In this document: positions 1 through 12,800 of the stretch, piece by piece
How the letters are laid out: every line of letters starts with the position of its first letter
Position numbering within the stretch: the stretch's first letter is position 1
Assembly: GCF_000003815.2 (NCBI RefSeq)
Contig: NC_049992.1
Span: 851,924-915,923 of the forward strand
Source of the DNA: Branchiostoma floridae
Lineage: Eukaryota > Chordata > Leptocardii > Amphioxiformes > Branchiostomatidae
DNA length: 64,000 bases
Reading direction: 5' to 3'
Program-made: the position numbers and the translations under genes
Notes under the pieces: model-generated
Databases searched by the model: none
What the model was told of the DNA's origin: nothing
What the model saw: only the letters and a program-made list of their open reading frames with translations

Positions 1-59
1 TAAGAAAAACACGGTTTTGTACCCGTACGTAAACCGTACCGGTACCCACCCCTAGTGTA

Positions 60-271
60 GAGTCATTTTCCGACGTGTTCTCATTTTCTCTCGTATCCCT
101 AATCGGAGGCCTAAAACTGCGTGACACCAAATGAACTTGGCTCCTTGCCATGTTTCCGGCACCCAAATCCCGCAGACACGCTTCTACATTAGTTCCTCAG
201 CTGGCAGTCGTTCAACAAACGTCCATACTAGCGTTGTCTGTTGTTCGTTCAGTCAGCTCATCGGGTTCAAG
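60..271 (+). promoter_or_regulatory. Upstream/5' leader block of FREP gene A
   Basis: This block closely matches 6640-6875 upstream of FREP gene B, including the 20-mer GCGTGACACCAAATGAACTT and the stretch leading to the start codon. Its conservation in front of two paralogues suggests shared promoter or 5' UTR sequence. I see no convincing TATA box in it. The in-frame ATG at 131 is not taken as the start, because the signal peptide begins at the ATG at 272, which all three FREP genes share. Confidence 0.4.
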
Positions 272-3200
272 ATGGCGAATGTCTTGCTGCTCGCTGCCTT
301 CCTTCTGTCCTTTAGTTCCCCCACCAAAGCTCAGGACACCAGTATAGTAATTTCAACCGCCAACACCGAGGCACTCGAGAGGCAGCTCGCAGAGAACAAG
401 GAGGAAACGGGCCGCCTGAAAAATGAAGTGGATCGCCTGTCGTCGCTGGTGGAAACTCTGCTGTCCAGGGTGGACAGTTTGTCTGCTGAACTGTCGGGGG
501 AGAGAGTCAGGAGTGCACAGCTGGAACAGAACCTTACACGGCGGGTACAAGAACTAGAAGTGCGTCTCCAAACCCGGGTAAGGAACTGTCCTTTCACCTC
601 TCAGAAAAGACAAGGCATTGTATTTCTTGACACTTAGGATAGAGTGATGAAAGGTGTATATTTGTCGCACCGTCGAAAGTTCTGATTTGTGTCGTTTTAA
701 CTTGCTTCGCTCGTTTGCTCAACCACGATCAGACCTTCATTGAATCTAAGACTTGACATACTCCGGAAATACCCACTTGATCCAAGACGGAAGTATCCAT
801 ATCTCTGTTGCTTGCGTGTATTGAAGAAAGGCCTCCATTTTTTGTGTTTCAATCACATTTAATTTGAAAGCCTTCATCTATGGTATTAATGTTGTACACG
901 TTCCATAACATACATCTGTGGTGGAGGAAGTCTTCAGTGTCCAGTTAAGGAAGCTTGTTTCCTGCTGATAACAGAAAAGTTTGTTTTGGATTCTGCGTCA
1001 AAGTAGTGAAAACTTTTAACTTCAGTAAATGTAGGTCGTCTTTTTCGTATCTTCTTTGATCTATTACCTAAAAATATGTACCCCTGACTGAAACAGGTCA
1101 ATTGACAAATTCCATTGACATCTGACCTTCCTTCTGTCAATGACCTCTCAACCTTTGACCTGACACGGAAAGATTTGGATGACGTATTTGTTGCGATTCT
1201 TCAGTTCCCCATTTGAGTACCTGATGTTTTAGTTTGTGTGAGTAAAAGTCGGTTCTTTTGTTTTCTTGTTTTGTGCGAAAAAATTACCTATATCTGTATC
1301 CCAATATAACGCTGCACTGCGCTATTTCCATCATACGACATACATGGGGTCGCATGGTGGGTTGTTTTGTTTTAGTACTAAATTTTTTGATCTGGGATGA
1401 TATTGTGCAAATCTGGGATGAACTTGGTTGATTTCGTATTCAGACAAATTGGGCTCTTAGAAACCAACACCTGCTTCTAGAGTTGTTTAACGTTTCACCA
1501 TGAAACACCAGCGTTGCTGTGAAAGCCCAAAATTCTCCATATAGATGTTGCCTTTAATCAATCATTACCGTTTGTGTATGATACACCAGTGTTGCAGTGA
1601 GATGGTACCTTCCCCTCAAGGTGCGGAAACTACAGCAAACCCGAGAGTCACATCAACCGCTGTAGCGGGGTCATCTAGAGATGCACAAGGTAAGATGTTT
1701 CATCTGGCCTCACTCGTATGTATGTATGTGTGTGTGTGTGTGTGTATCATATGCGTGTGTGTGTATGTATGTATGTATGTGTGTGTGTGTGTGTGTATCA
1801 TATGCGTGTGTGTGTATGTATGTATGTATGTGTGTGTGTGTGTGTGTGTGTATCATATGCGTGTGTGTATGTATGTATGTGTGTGTGTGTGTGTGTATCA
1901 TATGCGTGTGTGTGTATGTATGTATGTATGTATGTGTGTGTGTGTGTGTGTATCATATGCGTGTGTGTGTATGTATGTATGTATGTGTGTGTGTGTGTGT
2001 ATCATATGTGTGTGTGTGTATGTACAGGTATGTGTGTGTGTGTGTGTGTGTGTTCCTGTGTGTATGTGAGAGAGAGTGTGTGTGTGCGTGTCTGCGTGTG
2101 CCTGTGTTTGTGTGTGTGAGAGAGTGTGTGTGTCTGTGTGTGAGAGAGAGTGAGTGTGTGTGTGTGCGTGTTGCCATTACAGTTAATATGTGAATATTAT
2201 TCGTGTGTAACAAATGAATGCTTAGAATTGCTCATTGTGAATGAAATTGTAAAGTATAACTAGAAATCCCAATCTTTACATTGGCTTAATTTTTACTGCT
2301 ACTTACCATTCTCAGAGCTCAAATCAGACTGTGCTGCATATAAAGCCTCCGGACAGACGACCAGCGGAGTCTACCCACTCGACTCCCTCCCGTCCGGTGT
2401 GCAGGCCTACTGTGACATGGATACTGCAGGTACTGTACTAATATCTAGTCACGCGGGGGTTGCTGTGGTTTTTTTTATACCAGTAGTGATTTATATGCGA
2501 TACTATTGTTATCTTGTCACTTTTCAGCTTTGGAAAAACAGATAAAACAAGAGTTCGGAGACCTTATAGCTGCATGAAACATTTCAGTTTTTGTCAATTT
2601 CTTGTTTTGTCTTGTCTTTATGATTATGCAAATATGGCTGTGATAAGTGTAAATCTATTTTACACGATGGTCTCTTCTACCATAATGGAATACATTGTAC
2701 ATGTGAAAGTTCGTTCCTTTGGCAGAATTTCATTCTATAATGAATTAAACTGATGGCTGTCACATTTACATCTTAATCTATGCATGGTAATGTACACCTT
2801 TAATTTGAGGTTACACATATTGATATCACACTTGTAAAGGAGTATCATTTACCAGAGCGAAGTTAAAATAGGAGGAGAAGATGATCAACTAATATAATTA
2901 ATCCAATACATTTTCATAATCATTATCGCACAAGACAAGCTGGAACACTGAGTCCGAGCTAGCCTGGGTACCATCCGGGTAGTAGTTTGTTCCTAATAAG
3001 TTCCCTTCTGCATATAAACGTCGGAGCGAACTACTATCCGGATGGTGCCTAGGCTAGGTCCCAGTGGCAGAGCAAAGACCTTCTGTGATGTTATAATTCA
3101 AACTCAGTCTACAAACTAAGTAAGAGTGTTATTCACAGGAGGCGGATGGACCGTGGTCCAGCGGCGGCAGGATGGGTCGGTTCCCTTCAACCGGACCTGG

Positions 3201-4228
3201 GAGGAGTACAAACTGGGCTTTGGAGACCCGGGCGGGGAGTACTGGCTGGGGAACGAGAACATCCACCTCCTGACCAATCAGAAAGAGTACTTGCTGCGAG
3301 TTGAACTGCAGGACTGGGAAGGGAATCAGACATTCGCAGAATACAGCACATTTAGGTTGGTATTCTCAAGGTCTTTTTCAACCTACTAGGTATTCCTCCT
3401 TCTAGGGACAGTTCTGGACAGAACACAGTCAGCATCTAACTACATTAAAAAGAGAAGTATATCTCTAACATGTGGGTGTCGTGATTTTCTGATTTCTTCC
3501 GGCTAGATTGGACAAGAAGAAATGAACATAACCTAGAATGACCCGAATGCTAGGATATCCATGTGCTCAGTGAAGGGTCGACCAAATAACTAAGAACAGG
3601 CTCGTCATCAAGTTGGGAAAGTTCATCTCCTACCTGTTCCTTCTAGCCCCATAATGGCACCACTCTTTATCCCAATGTTATTCCTGAAGTAAAATGCAAA
3701 TCAAAATTTTATTTCATTGCTTGTTTTCAGTCAAATACCGAATGTGGATTGTTCAATGCATTTATCGTAGTTCAACAGTAAGTTCCATGCGTGAGAAGCG
3801 ACTCCGTGGTACTGTGTTTTTCTTCAGCACTTTTTACGTACTAAATTTATAAATTCGTTGTTCGTAACAAACATTTTCCGAGTCAATTCATGTCTCCATC
3901 CAGGGTGTCCGGAGAGTCGGACGGGTACCGGCTGCACATTTCCGGGTATTCAGGCACCGCGGGAGACTCCATGACTGGCCGGCCCTCAAACAACGGGCAG
4001 AGGTTCTCCACTGTGGACAGGGACAATGATGCCAGCAGCGGCAGTTGTTCCCAGCGGTACGGACAGGGCGGCTGGTGGTTTAACAAATGCGGCTACTCCT
4101 ACCTCAACGGCCGTTACTTGGGCAACTGTGAGAACTCCTGTCCAGCAGTGCAAGGTGTGCTGTGGCACCACTGGAGAGGCGGGAGCTACTCTCTGAAGTC
4201 TGTGTCTATGAAAATCAGGGCATCATAA
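272..4228 (+). CDS. Fibrinogen-related protein (FREP/ficolin-like), gene A
   Basis: Probably a secreted pattern-recognition or lectin-type protein. Coding exons I derive are 272-577, 1602-1689, 2316-2429, 3139-3355 and 3904-4228. Junction phases (0,1,1,2) close in frame to give 349 aa. Residues 1-20 are a signal peptide (MANVLLL, ending TKA). Residues 31-101 form a heptad-like coiled coil ([16 protein letters not shown]). A Thr/Ser-rich linker comes from exon 2. The FBG domain follows: [29 protein letters not shown], the calcium-loop motif DRDND and GQGGWW-x4-C. The protein ends at MKIRAS then TAA. Exon 2 needs the acceptor AG at 1600-1601, since the CAG three bases earlier gives the wrong phase and a stop. 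Family membership is firm; ligand and immune role are inferred from FREPs and ficolins generally. Confidence 0.88.
1708..2180. repeat. Compound (GT)n/(GTAT)n minisatellite in FREP A intron 2
   Basis: A higher-order tandem array alternates GT runs, ATGT runs and the spacer ATCATATGCGTG, repeating roughly every 50-60 bases six or seven times. It then decays into GT/GAGA tracts. It begins just after the splice donor at 1690. Long open frames through it are low-complexity artefacts. Confidence 0.9.
2958..3058. mobile_element. Foldback MITE copy 1 (GGTACCATCCGG termini)
   Basis: An inverted repeat: the left arm contains AGCCTGGGTACCATCCGG and the right arm CCGGATGGTGCCTAGGCT, with about 60 bases between. 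A second copy with similar flanks lies at 14261-14375, in the equivalent intron of FREP gene B. The insertion therefore probably predates duplication of the FBG unit. Confidence 0.65.
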
Positions 4229-4543
4229 TTCCATCTTGTGATCTAAATCTGATCACATCCAGTTGTGCACAAAATACTCAATCTTTTTACGTTGTCTCCA
4301 TAGTCGTTTTAGTTCCTTTGCGTAGTGTCATCGTCTGCATAGTAGTAATATTGACAGGTAACCCTCTTTATTGTACGTGGACTTTGTAACAAACTTATAC
4401 CAGGATCAGAGCACGTGACCGTATCGGTGAGGTTGATATTCATAATTACGATCAGGTCATCATAATTAACTCCATGAGTTACTGTTTTTGGTCTGAATGA
4501 TGTTTCAGACATATAGTAAGGTTCAACCAGGGAGTACTTACTT
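4229..4543 (+). other. 3' flank of FREP gene A
   Basis: The first 200 bases resemble the 3' flanks of genes B (15632 on) and C (22230 on), for example CTAAATCTGATCACA and TCTTTTTACGTTGTCT. This probably represents 3' UTR. I do not see a canonical AATAAA within it. Confidence 0.4.
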
Positions 4544-4583
4544 CCAACGTTTCGGTGTCTGTCAGACACCATCATCAGGGTGG
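4544..4583 (-). ncRNA. Hammerhead-ribozyme-like motif
   Basis: Read on the minus strand: the core CTGATGA, then stem II GGTGTC / GACACC with loop TGACA, then GAAAC and the cleavage-type triplet GTT. Stem III would be the very short self-complementary ACGT seen in minimal type I hammerheads. Flanking stem I pairing looks weak (two pairs next to the core). Such motifs are known in Penelope-like retroelements; a nearby Penelope reverse transcriptase was not found here. Confidence 0.5.
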
Positions 4584-5519
4584 AATGACGGGAACTACTT
4601 CTTGCTGCTACTTATAGCCGATGTAGGTGGCGCTGCAGCAGCAAGAATGCCGTCCCAAACTTGTATCCCGCCTCTGACTGGCGCTGATTTTCTGATCCAG
4701 ACTGACTCCTTAATCCACCGTGTCCTTCTGTTTTCCTTACTATATGAATAATTGCCAACCTGATGAAGTTATTTACGGATTAGTATATCTCGAGTTCCGC
4801 TGGATGAAGTCTTTTGTAGAATGGATTAGTCCCCTGAAATCATTAAGCAATAAAATTATTACATATTCAATATACAATATTGTTAATTACACTAACAAAA
4901 CGCCATTCTTGTTTGTACTGCCGAAACGAAAATTAAGAGGTTATGACGAAATTTGAATTCAGTGGTAGTTATGATAAGGTTCTATCTGGTCAACAAATAG
5001 CATCGAAACTTCTTGAAAAAAACTTCTTGGTGTGATTTAAGGTAAGAATAAAAACAAAATAAAACAAGAGTTCGGAGAGCAAACATGTCCATAAAAGATT
5101 ATGCAAATGCCTTTACATCTGCATAATCTGCTTACTTATGAATATGCTTGGTTATGTAGACCTTTAACTAACTTACATAGGTCACAATGTTGACAATCCA
5201 ATCATTTGCCACTTGGAGGAATTGTGGTAGTTTTGCATTAATTATGCAAATTATGGACTTATATTTGCATAATAGGTATCTGCTAATCTTTCACCTGCCG
5301 AAAACTGTACAGGTCATATGTATTTGTGTCCTACAATTTGAAACACTGTTAATATAGCTTTTCCTCATTAGATATGCAAATAAAGTTTTAATTTACATAC
5401 GTTTCACTTCATTACGTACATCTTCTGCCAAAGATACCTGGTTACTAAATATCATGGAAATCTGTCGTTCCTATGTTCCGTTATTCTCTGAAAGATTTAA
5501 AAAACGCACCTGCAGTTCC
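4584..5519. other. AT-rich intergenic DNA, no gene seen
   Basis: Between FREP A and a LINE remnant. I find no exon with plausible splice sites, only AT-rich sequence containing several ATGCAAAT-like octamers. Confidence 0.5.
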
Positions 5520-5790
5520 AGAGCAAGCTGATAGGTGGGCCAAACACAACCACGTCTTCCTTACATCAAAATCTATCTGCCACCTAAAAATCAAGGTCTA
5601 GGTGAAAGGTACCCCAAAATGGAATTTCTGCTGCAGTACCAAGGTTACATAATAGGAGGGCCAAAACCGACCTTGACCTTAATGTTCCAAACACCTTCCC
5701 ACATACCAAATATTGCAATCCATCAGGAGATTATTGAGTTGAGCTTACCTCAGAAACACAGACACACACACAGACGCTCACAGAGATACC
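5520..5790 (+). repeat. Dispersed repeat (accaaggt / atccatcagg type)
   Basis: The wording of this stretch (a ccaaggt block, a caccttccc(a)cataccaa block and ATCCATCAGGAG) recurs in diverged form near 50690-50765 and 52200-52325. It is probably an old dispersed element; its class is undetermined. Confidence 0.4.
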
Positions 5791-6083
5791 TGGATAGATG
5801 ACACAGAGTTACCAAACTGTGCATCATGCTCTGGAACTCATTGCCATCTAACATTAAGTCACTGTGTACACTGTCCAGTTTTAAAGAAGCCATCTCAAAC
5901 ATTGTCAACTAGAACTCTGACCTCTAGACACTGTGCTCTATTGTAAATACCCTGTGATTGTTGTATTTTTTAAAATGTATGTATTCATGTTGATTGTAAT
6001 GTTGATTCATGTTGATTGAACCTTGGAAGATTAGCCCGTAAGGGCTAAAAGGTTTCTTAATAAACAACAAATAAACAACATCA
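5785..6083 (+). mobile_element. LINE 3' end (CR1/L2-group remnant)
   Basis: The start translates to a typical non-LTR ORF2 tail (WNSLPSNIKS, then SSFKEAISNIVN and a stop near 5910). It is followed by a 3' UTR with a small hairpin, TTAGCCCGTAAGGGCTAA, and a terminal ATAAACAA-type repeat at 6060-6083. This layout is usual for CR1/L2-like elements. Only the tail is present. Confidence 0.65.
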
Positions 6084-6325
6084 TGTGGAGAAAAAGAAAA
6101 CATAGAGCACTTCCTGCACTGTTGCCCAATGTAGGAGAACATCAGACATAGATTGCTTAATGAGGTGGAAAGCATATATCAAGAGCTCAACATTCAGGAG
6201 AAAGAGAGAAGTCTTGACATAGTGACACTAGCGGGTATGGAAGAACAGACAAACAAAAAGGTGTATACGGCATTATCCAAGTATGTAGAAGCAACTGAAA
6301 GATTTTCCGGGGAGGACTAAGCCGT
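6084..6325 (+). mobile_element. LINE ORF2 C-terminal remnant (zinc-knuckle region)
   Basis: In + orientation this encodes ENIEHFLHCC-like sequence and then a helical tail ending VEATERF. It resembles the Cys/His region after the reverse transcriptase in some LINEs, and the two related remnants at 31946-32470 and 51003-51285. It directly abuts the preceding LINE tail. Confidence 0.5.
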
Positions 6326-6419
6326 ACTATACACGAATATACATGTACATGTACAAGCACCAATCAGGAATAAACGTATCACCTTGTTCTGAGAACTTCA
6401 TGTGTAGGCGATTAGACAA

Positions 6420-6427
6420 TATATAAG
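6420..6427 (+). promoter_or_regulatory. TATA-like box upstream of FREP gene B
   Basis: TATATAAG about 450 bases before the gene B start codon. It is the only clear TATA-like site upstream of this gene. The distance would require a long 5' UTR or a spliced leader exon, so this is tentative. Confidence 0.2.
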
Positions 6428-6639
6428 GGGAGGTTTAGAACCCATGTATCAGATGAAGGTGCGGAGGACTAGGAAAAGAGTGGAGGGAGGAAGAAGTTTG
6501 TAGCAGACTCTCGTGTCTTTCTTGATGATCTGACGTATAGTTCCAACATCGTCAGCTATTCGTAACGTACTCATTGTAAGGGACGCCATCGCCACAGCCT
6601 CACCCGTTACACTCTGAGTGATGAAAACGCTTTCTAGAA

Positions 6640-6875
6640 TCATTTTCCGACGTGTTCTCCTCCTTTCTCTCTCATACCCCTAATCGGAAACACCCCATGT
6701 TTTTCTTAGGCCTAAAACTGCGTGACACCAAATGAACTTGGCTCCTTGCCATTTTCCGGCAGCCAAATTCAGCCTGACACGCTTTGACATTAGTTCCTCC
6801 TTAGCTGGCGGTCGTTCAGCCCTGTACTAGGAGCGCGTTATCTGTTATTAGTTTACTCAGCCCATCAGTTTCAAG
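6640..6875 (+). promoter_or_regulatory. Upstream/5' leader block of FREP gene B
   Basis: Paralogous to 60-271. Both contain ATTTTCCGACGTGTTCTC, CCTAATCGGA, the GCGTGACACCAAATGAACTT 20-mer and AAGATGGCGAATGTCTTGCT at the start codon. Confidence 0.4.
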
Positions 6876-9800
6876 ATGGCGAATGTCTTGCTGCTCGCTG
6901 CCTTCCTTCTGTCCAATAGTTTTCCTACCCGAGCGCAGGACACCAGCATAATCATCTCAACCACCAACACCGAGGCCCTCGAGAGGCAGATCGCCGAGAC
7001 CAGGGAGGAAACGGGCCGATTACAGAATCAAGTTGATCGCCTGTCGTCGCTGGTGGAAACACTGCTGGTACAAGAGAAGAAATGTGTCTCCAGGGTTGAT
7101 AGACATTCTGCAGAAGTTTCATCGGAGAAAGATAGAAGTGCCCGATCTCTTGTTCCGACGGGCCAAACAACCACCAACACTGAGGCCCCCAAGCGACGGA
7201 CCAAGGAGGAAACGGGTCGGTTGAATAATCGTGGCCGCTCGAAAAAAGTGGACCGCCTGTCGTCGCTCGTGGAAACTCTGCTGTCCAGGGTGGACAGTTT
7301 GTCTGCTGAATTGTCGGAGGAGAGAGTCAGGGGTGCACAGCTGGAACGGAATCTGACACGGCGGATACAAGAACTAGAAATTCAGGTAAAGCACGGATCA
7401 CATACCTTAGATTACAAAAGGCGTTCTATTTCTTAACATTTTCAGAAAATATTTATCGTACAGTCCCGTTCTTAAAAGCAGACCCTCATTGCCTTTGCCA
7501 ACAATGTCATCTTTTCGGTGCCTTTTGTATGTTTGACAATTTTTTGGGTGGACAGGTGCTTTTGTGGACAGCATAGCTCAGAATATGTTGATTACGACTA
7601 GTATGCGTGATGTTCTGTATGACCACACGTGGAAGGACAAGTTCGATTATGGTTCGATTATTTCCATGTTACCGAAGCAGAAAGTCTGCTTTTCATATCT
7701 CATGTTCTGGTCATGCTGTGGTCAATATGGTACTGGTGCTTTTTGTTGAATTTCGGCTAGTAAGAAGTTGTATAACTTTGAACTCCAAGCACGTTTTCCC
7801 ATCTGGGTTTGTCCTACACCACAGTCTGGGCTCATCGCCCGAATAGCCCTATGGACGCCAGGTCGTCTGACACTGTTTTGGTTGTCTCCTAAATGAAGTA
7901 ACATATGCGTGACACCAAATGAACTTTTGTCCTTGCCAAGTGTAGTACTCGGATCAGATTCTGATTACTGTACAAACACTAGGTCTGCGTAAACGCTATT
8001 CTCCAAGCAGAGGTTAGGCTCTGGCTGTTTTTAACGTTTTTAGTCGTTTTTATTGGGCTTTCTATTTTGTCATTTTTCTTGAAGTACACCAGCCAGTTTT
8101 GACAATACTAGATACAATACAGCATAAAAAAGCCCGATAAAAACGACTAAAAAACGTTTAAAAAAAGGTCAGAGCCTATTAAACCTCTGCTTGGAGAGTA
8201 CGTAAACACTAGGTTTGCGCGTGGCAGGGTCAGCTGTAAATACGTCGAACAGATATTCAAACTATCGGCCTGCATGCAGATTATTTACAGGGACATGTAC
8301 AGTATTGCAGGGACACCGAATTTTCTATTGGTTTTCGTCTCTCTCGATGTCCTTTTGTAACCTGATACGATTATAAATCCTTGTGAAACAATATATATAA
8401 CCTCCATTATCATTTTTACATTAATGGGATCAGAATGGCGATACCCTGAATCGTTTAATGGCCTGATTTACATATATCAGTTTAATTATTTTGCACTTTT
8501 GATAAGTTCTAAAGTTCCAGATGTCTGAATTACAAGGTTGTGGATCTAATATACCGAAGATTTTAAGCACAAGTTTTTGTTTTTCTATTTTCACATGTGC
8601 CACCTTTATCACAGCGCTGCTGTGCGGAGCCGACCATTGAATCCCCGGCCCCTCCTGCAGGTGAGTTGGAGGGTACCGTTCCGAGTATTGTAAATGCATT
8701 TAAGTTCGCGGGGATTAACTTCGCGGTAGCGGGAAAATGAGTTTTCGCGGTGGTTTTAAGTTCGCGGTAGCGCCATAGACTGCAGTCTCATACTATAATG
8801 GAAAAATGTTCTCGGTGATTCAAAGTTTGCGGTGAAGAGGTCACCGCGAAAACAACGAACATAAAACCACCGGGAACATTTCTGCATTTACAGTATCCTA
8901 TGGTTCTGATGTTGCACGACGCGTCGACAACGGAAAAGCAGCGAGAGAGGGGTACTTCGACCGAAAATGGTGACAGACCCACGAGAGTTGCAGTGATCTT
9001 ACATCGATTTTTAATCCACGTTGTCATACCCTCTCCTCTCTATTCCTGTCTCCCATCTACTTGCACTACTGTCGCTGCGTTATATCGTTTAAACCATGAT
9101 TAGGGCAGATTCCCCTCATAGGTCTTTGACATGTCGTAAATAATGTGTCAAGCAGAGGCACTGATCTCCTCTTCATTTCTCCCTCTGTTGCCTCAGTGGT
9201 CAGAGAAATACGATGTCTTTATGTTATTGTGGTTGCTCGAAAATCTAGCCGGGGTCCTACGCTCTCACATGCGGTCGATATAATGCGCTCTATTTCACTT
9301 GGACATGTCAACAAATCATTAGTAGATATGATGTCTTTAGATAGTCGTATAGACATGTTACTTACCGTTTCCAGACTGTGCTGCATATAAATCCTCCGGG
9401 CTGACCAGCGGAGTCTACCCACTCGGCTCCCTCCCGTCCGGTGTGCAGGCCTACTGTGATATGGAGACAGCAGGTACAGTAACTGTACTTGTACACAGTC
9501 ACAAGGGGAATGCTGTAAGTTATTTTACCAGTAGTGATTTACAGGCGATACTATTGTTGAACGACCCCTCCTCTTTTTGATAATTGAGCTGGGTTCTTAA
9601 TTCACGCTTTTAACGACCAATCCTAGAGACGTCCTTGCGTCCTAGCGCTATCTTTCGAGGTTTTCGCTGATTCGCGTATTTCAACATTGGCTAAGAGCGA
9701 GTATCCACATTAGGGAACCTTAGCCCATGTTGAAATTTGCGAATCAGCACTCCCTAAAATCAAAAGCCAGCGCCCCTAGACGTCTTTGAAGGTTGCTAGG

Positions 9801-12800
9801 ACGTCCCTATACCCGAAGCTAGATACTCATTTACACATCAGACATGGTTGGTGTATTTTAGTGCTTTTTCAAAGGGCACAACATCGGTATTCGACCTTAA
9901 GGTCCTGAGTCAACAACCCTACACTAAACGCCAGCATACAGCTGTCATGCAAAATCTTTTATAATCTAGAACGTAATTAAGGGTGTGTTTTCCCTTGATT
10001 TTGGCGACCACACATGTACAGGAGGAGGCTGGACTGTAATCCAGCGGCGGCTGGGCGGATCGGTTCCCTTCAACCGGACTTGGGAGGAGTACAAACTGGG
10101 CTTTGGGAACAAGGACGGGGAGTATTGGCTGGGGAACGAGAACATCCACCTCCTGACCAATCAGAAAGAGTACTCGCTGCGGATTGAACTTCAGGATTGG
10201 GAAGGGAACCAGACTTTCGCAGAGTATAGCACATTTAGGTTGGTACTTCTTAGAATGACAATTCTAAGAAGGATATCAAATACATCTAGGAAGTCTCATT
10301 GAAATATACATAATGACTGGAAATGCACTTTCATCCTGTTCTAGGGCAAAGCCAATACAGTCTCGCTCGCAGCCACACACAAAACAAGATGCTCTACTGC
10401 TCATTTTCTGATCAGCTGGGGTAAGAAGTAAACATGACCTCAGATGACCTCAAATGTTGGGACATCCAGGCGCTCAGTAAAGGTCAACAAAGAACCAACA
10501 CACCAGAGAGAACGAGTAATAACCCCTATAAGGGTTTTCGGAAAACCCTGTCCAGTCCAGACAGGGAAATGGGGCGGAAAACCCTGTCCAGTCTGAAAAG
10601 AGGGTCTGCATAGGGGTTCCTGGCAATACTTAAAACTATTACTTTAGACAGCACTTTCGCTAAACAGATACACATAACCATAGACTCGGCAGCATAATGA
10701 GTGACCCAAAGGTGTAATATGCATGCACACAAAGTCAGCTCTGTCAAATGCAAAGTACCCAATTAACACTTATCTGGTAGGACGTGAGGAGGAGATAATT
10801 ACACCCATTGTCCATCAAACAATGGATAGGGAGTGTCCGTCAATTTCGGATTGTTAATTAGTGGCAATACATTACAAAGCCAGGCTTTGAAAGGTTTTCT
10901 TTAAATGGTAAGTGTGCAGCACTCATTTTGAGAGCTGGTCTGTTTAAATCCCGGTTTAATACAATGACTGCGAAAGATTCCAATATCAACACGACTTTAG
11001 TACACGATGTTATAACATTACATATATTTTACAATGCCCTACAATAAAGCCGAGATGGCATTTTTCAAACCCTAGAGGCTTTAGAGGCAAGTTGTGAGCT
11101 ATATAGAACTATGTATCATTTAAAAAAAAGTGTTTTATTTGCAAAATTATGCCGTTCAGTCTCAAACACTTAAAGAGTAGAAGTTTTTTATATGATGCAC
11201 AGAAGTAGCAATGATGGATGATTTTTGTTAAGTTATAATTTTTGTACGACATTGTATCTGTATCTGTATCTATATAGCCGGTATAACCGCCGTTCGGCGT
11301 AACACACCAGCTTCGCAGGCACGCGGCGCGGCAGCAGCTGGTTGTGTCACACTTCAAGTTGATGTTATTTCTGTGCTTAGCCATACTAAAGATAAAAATG
11401 TTGTTGTATACTAGTACTTAGTAGCTTACAACGTATAACCCCATGCAGACCCTCTTTTCAGACTGGACAGGGTTTTCTGCATTCCGGACTGGACAGGTTT
11501 TTCCGAAAACCCTTTATATCAACCTGGACTAGTTTGCACCGTATCGTTTTTTTTCCTTCTGGACAAAGAGCCTAGAAATAGCAAAAAAAGTGTTATTTAA
11601 AGATGTCTTCCTTTTGCTGCCTGCTACTTACACAAGCGCATACAGAACAACCAAACAGGGCAGCCTCAAATCACTTCAGTGATAACTATGGTTAGAATAG
11701 ATTCTGCCTACATGAGATTTACTTTACGTCATCTTTTTAAGATCGTAATGATGACATTTTTTACAATAATAATACTCTTCATTGTGACCAATAGACAAAC
11801 TCTGCCTGGTATACAATCATCTTAATACAACTAACATTTGTGTCTTCTAATATCTCATCCAGGGTGTCCGATGAGTCGGACCAGTACCGGCTGCACATCT
11901 CCGGGTATTCAGGCACCGCGGGAGACTCACTGGACAACAACGGGGGTAGGTTCTCCACTGTGGACAGGGACAATGATGTCAGCAACATCGACTGTTCTCA
12001 GCTGTACGGTCAGGGCGGCTGGTGGTATCGGAGCTGTGGCAACTCCTTCCTCAATGGTCCCTACCTGGGCAACTGTGGGAACACCTGTCCGTTATCACGG
12101 GGTGTGATGTGGTACCACTGGAGAGGCGGGAGCTACTCTCTGAAGTCTGTGTCTATGAAGATCAGGGAGGAAACGGACCGCATTAGAGTGGATCGTCTGT
12201 CGTCGAAGGTGGACAGTTTGGGCTCCTCCCTCAAGTCTGTGTCCATGAAGATCAGGGAGGAAACGGACCGTGTCAAAGTGGATCGTCTGTCGTCAGTGGT
12301 GGAAACCTTACAGAGTCAACAGTCCGATCTCACGTCAAAGGTGGACCGTTTTGGTGATAGGTTACGGGACCAAGAAACTCGTCTGCAGTCCCAGGTAAAC
12401 AAAAACGCGAATAAATGAAAAAAAAAGTTTCATATGCTGCAAATGACTACATATATTAGGGATGAGATTGCGATCTAGCAGAATAGGCAATTCTGTAGCT
12501 TGACCAGTACTACTTGTCTACCACTGGCTGTGGCCCTTTAACACAATCAAGCGTCTCTGACTAGTGATACTTTAGATATTGCAAAGTAGATAAGGAATAA
12601 GGTGATGTTAGCGCACAAAGCAACATTTGGCATTCAATCAATTCAAGGGAATAGAAATTTTTGTGTTGCCACTAGCTTGTACTTGTAAACACAATTGTTT
12701 ACCCTATCTTTATGTATTACCTGTCCTCTTTGTTACAGCTTTCTATTCTGAAAGCTTTTCATGCAGGTGAGTTGGAGGGTCCGAGTATCTCACTATTGTG

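Noticed and set aside
1545-2213. Long overlapping ORFs on both strands
   Set aside because: They are translations of a GT/ATGT minisatellite (VCVCVYVCMY-type) with no coding signature; only 1602-1689 fits an exon.
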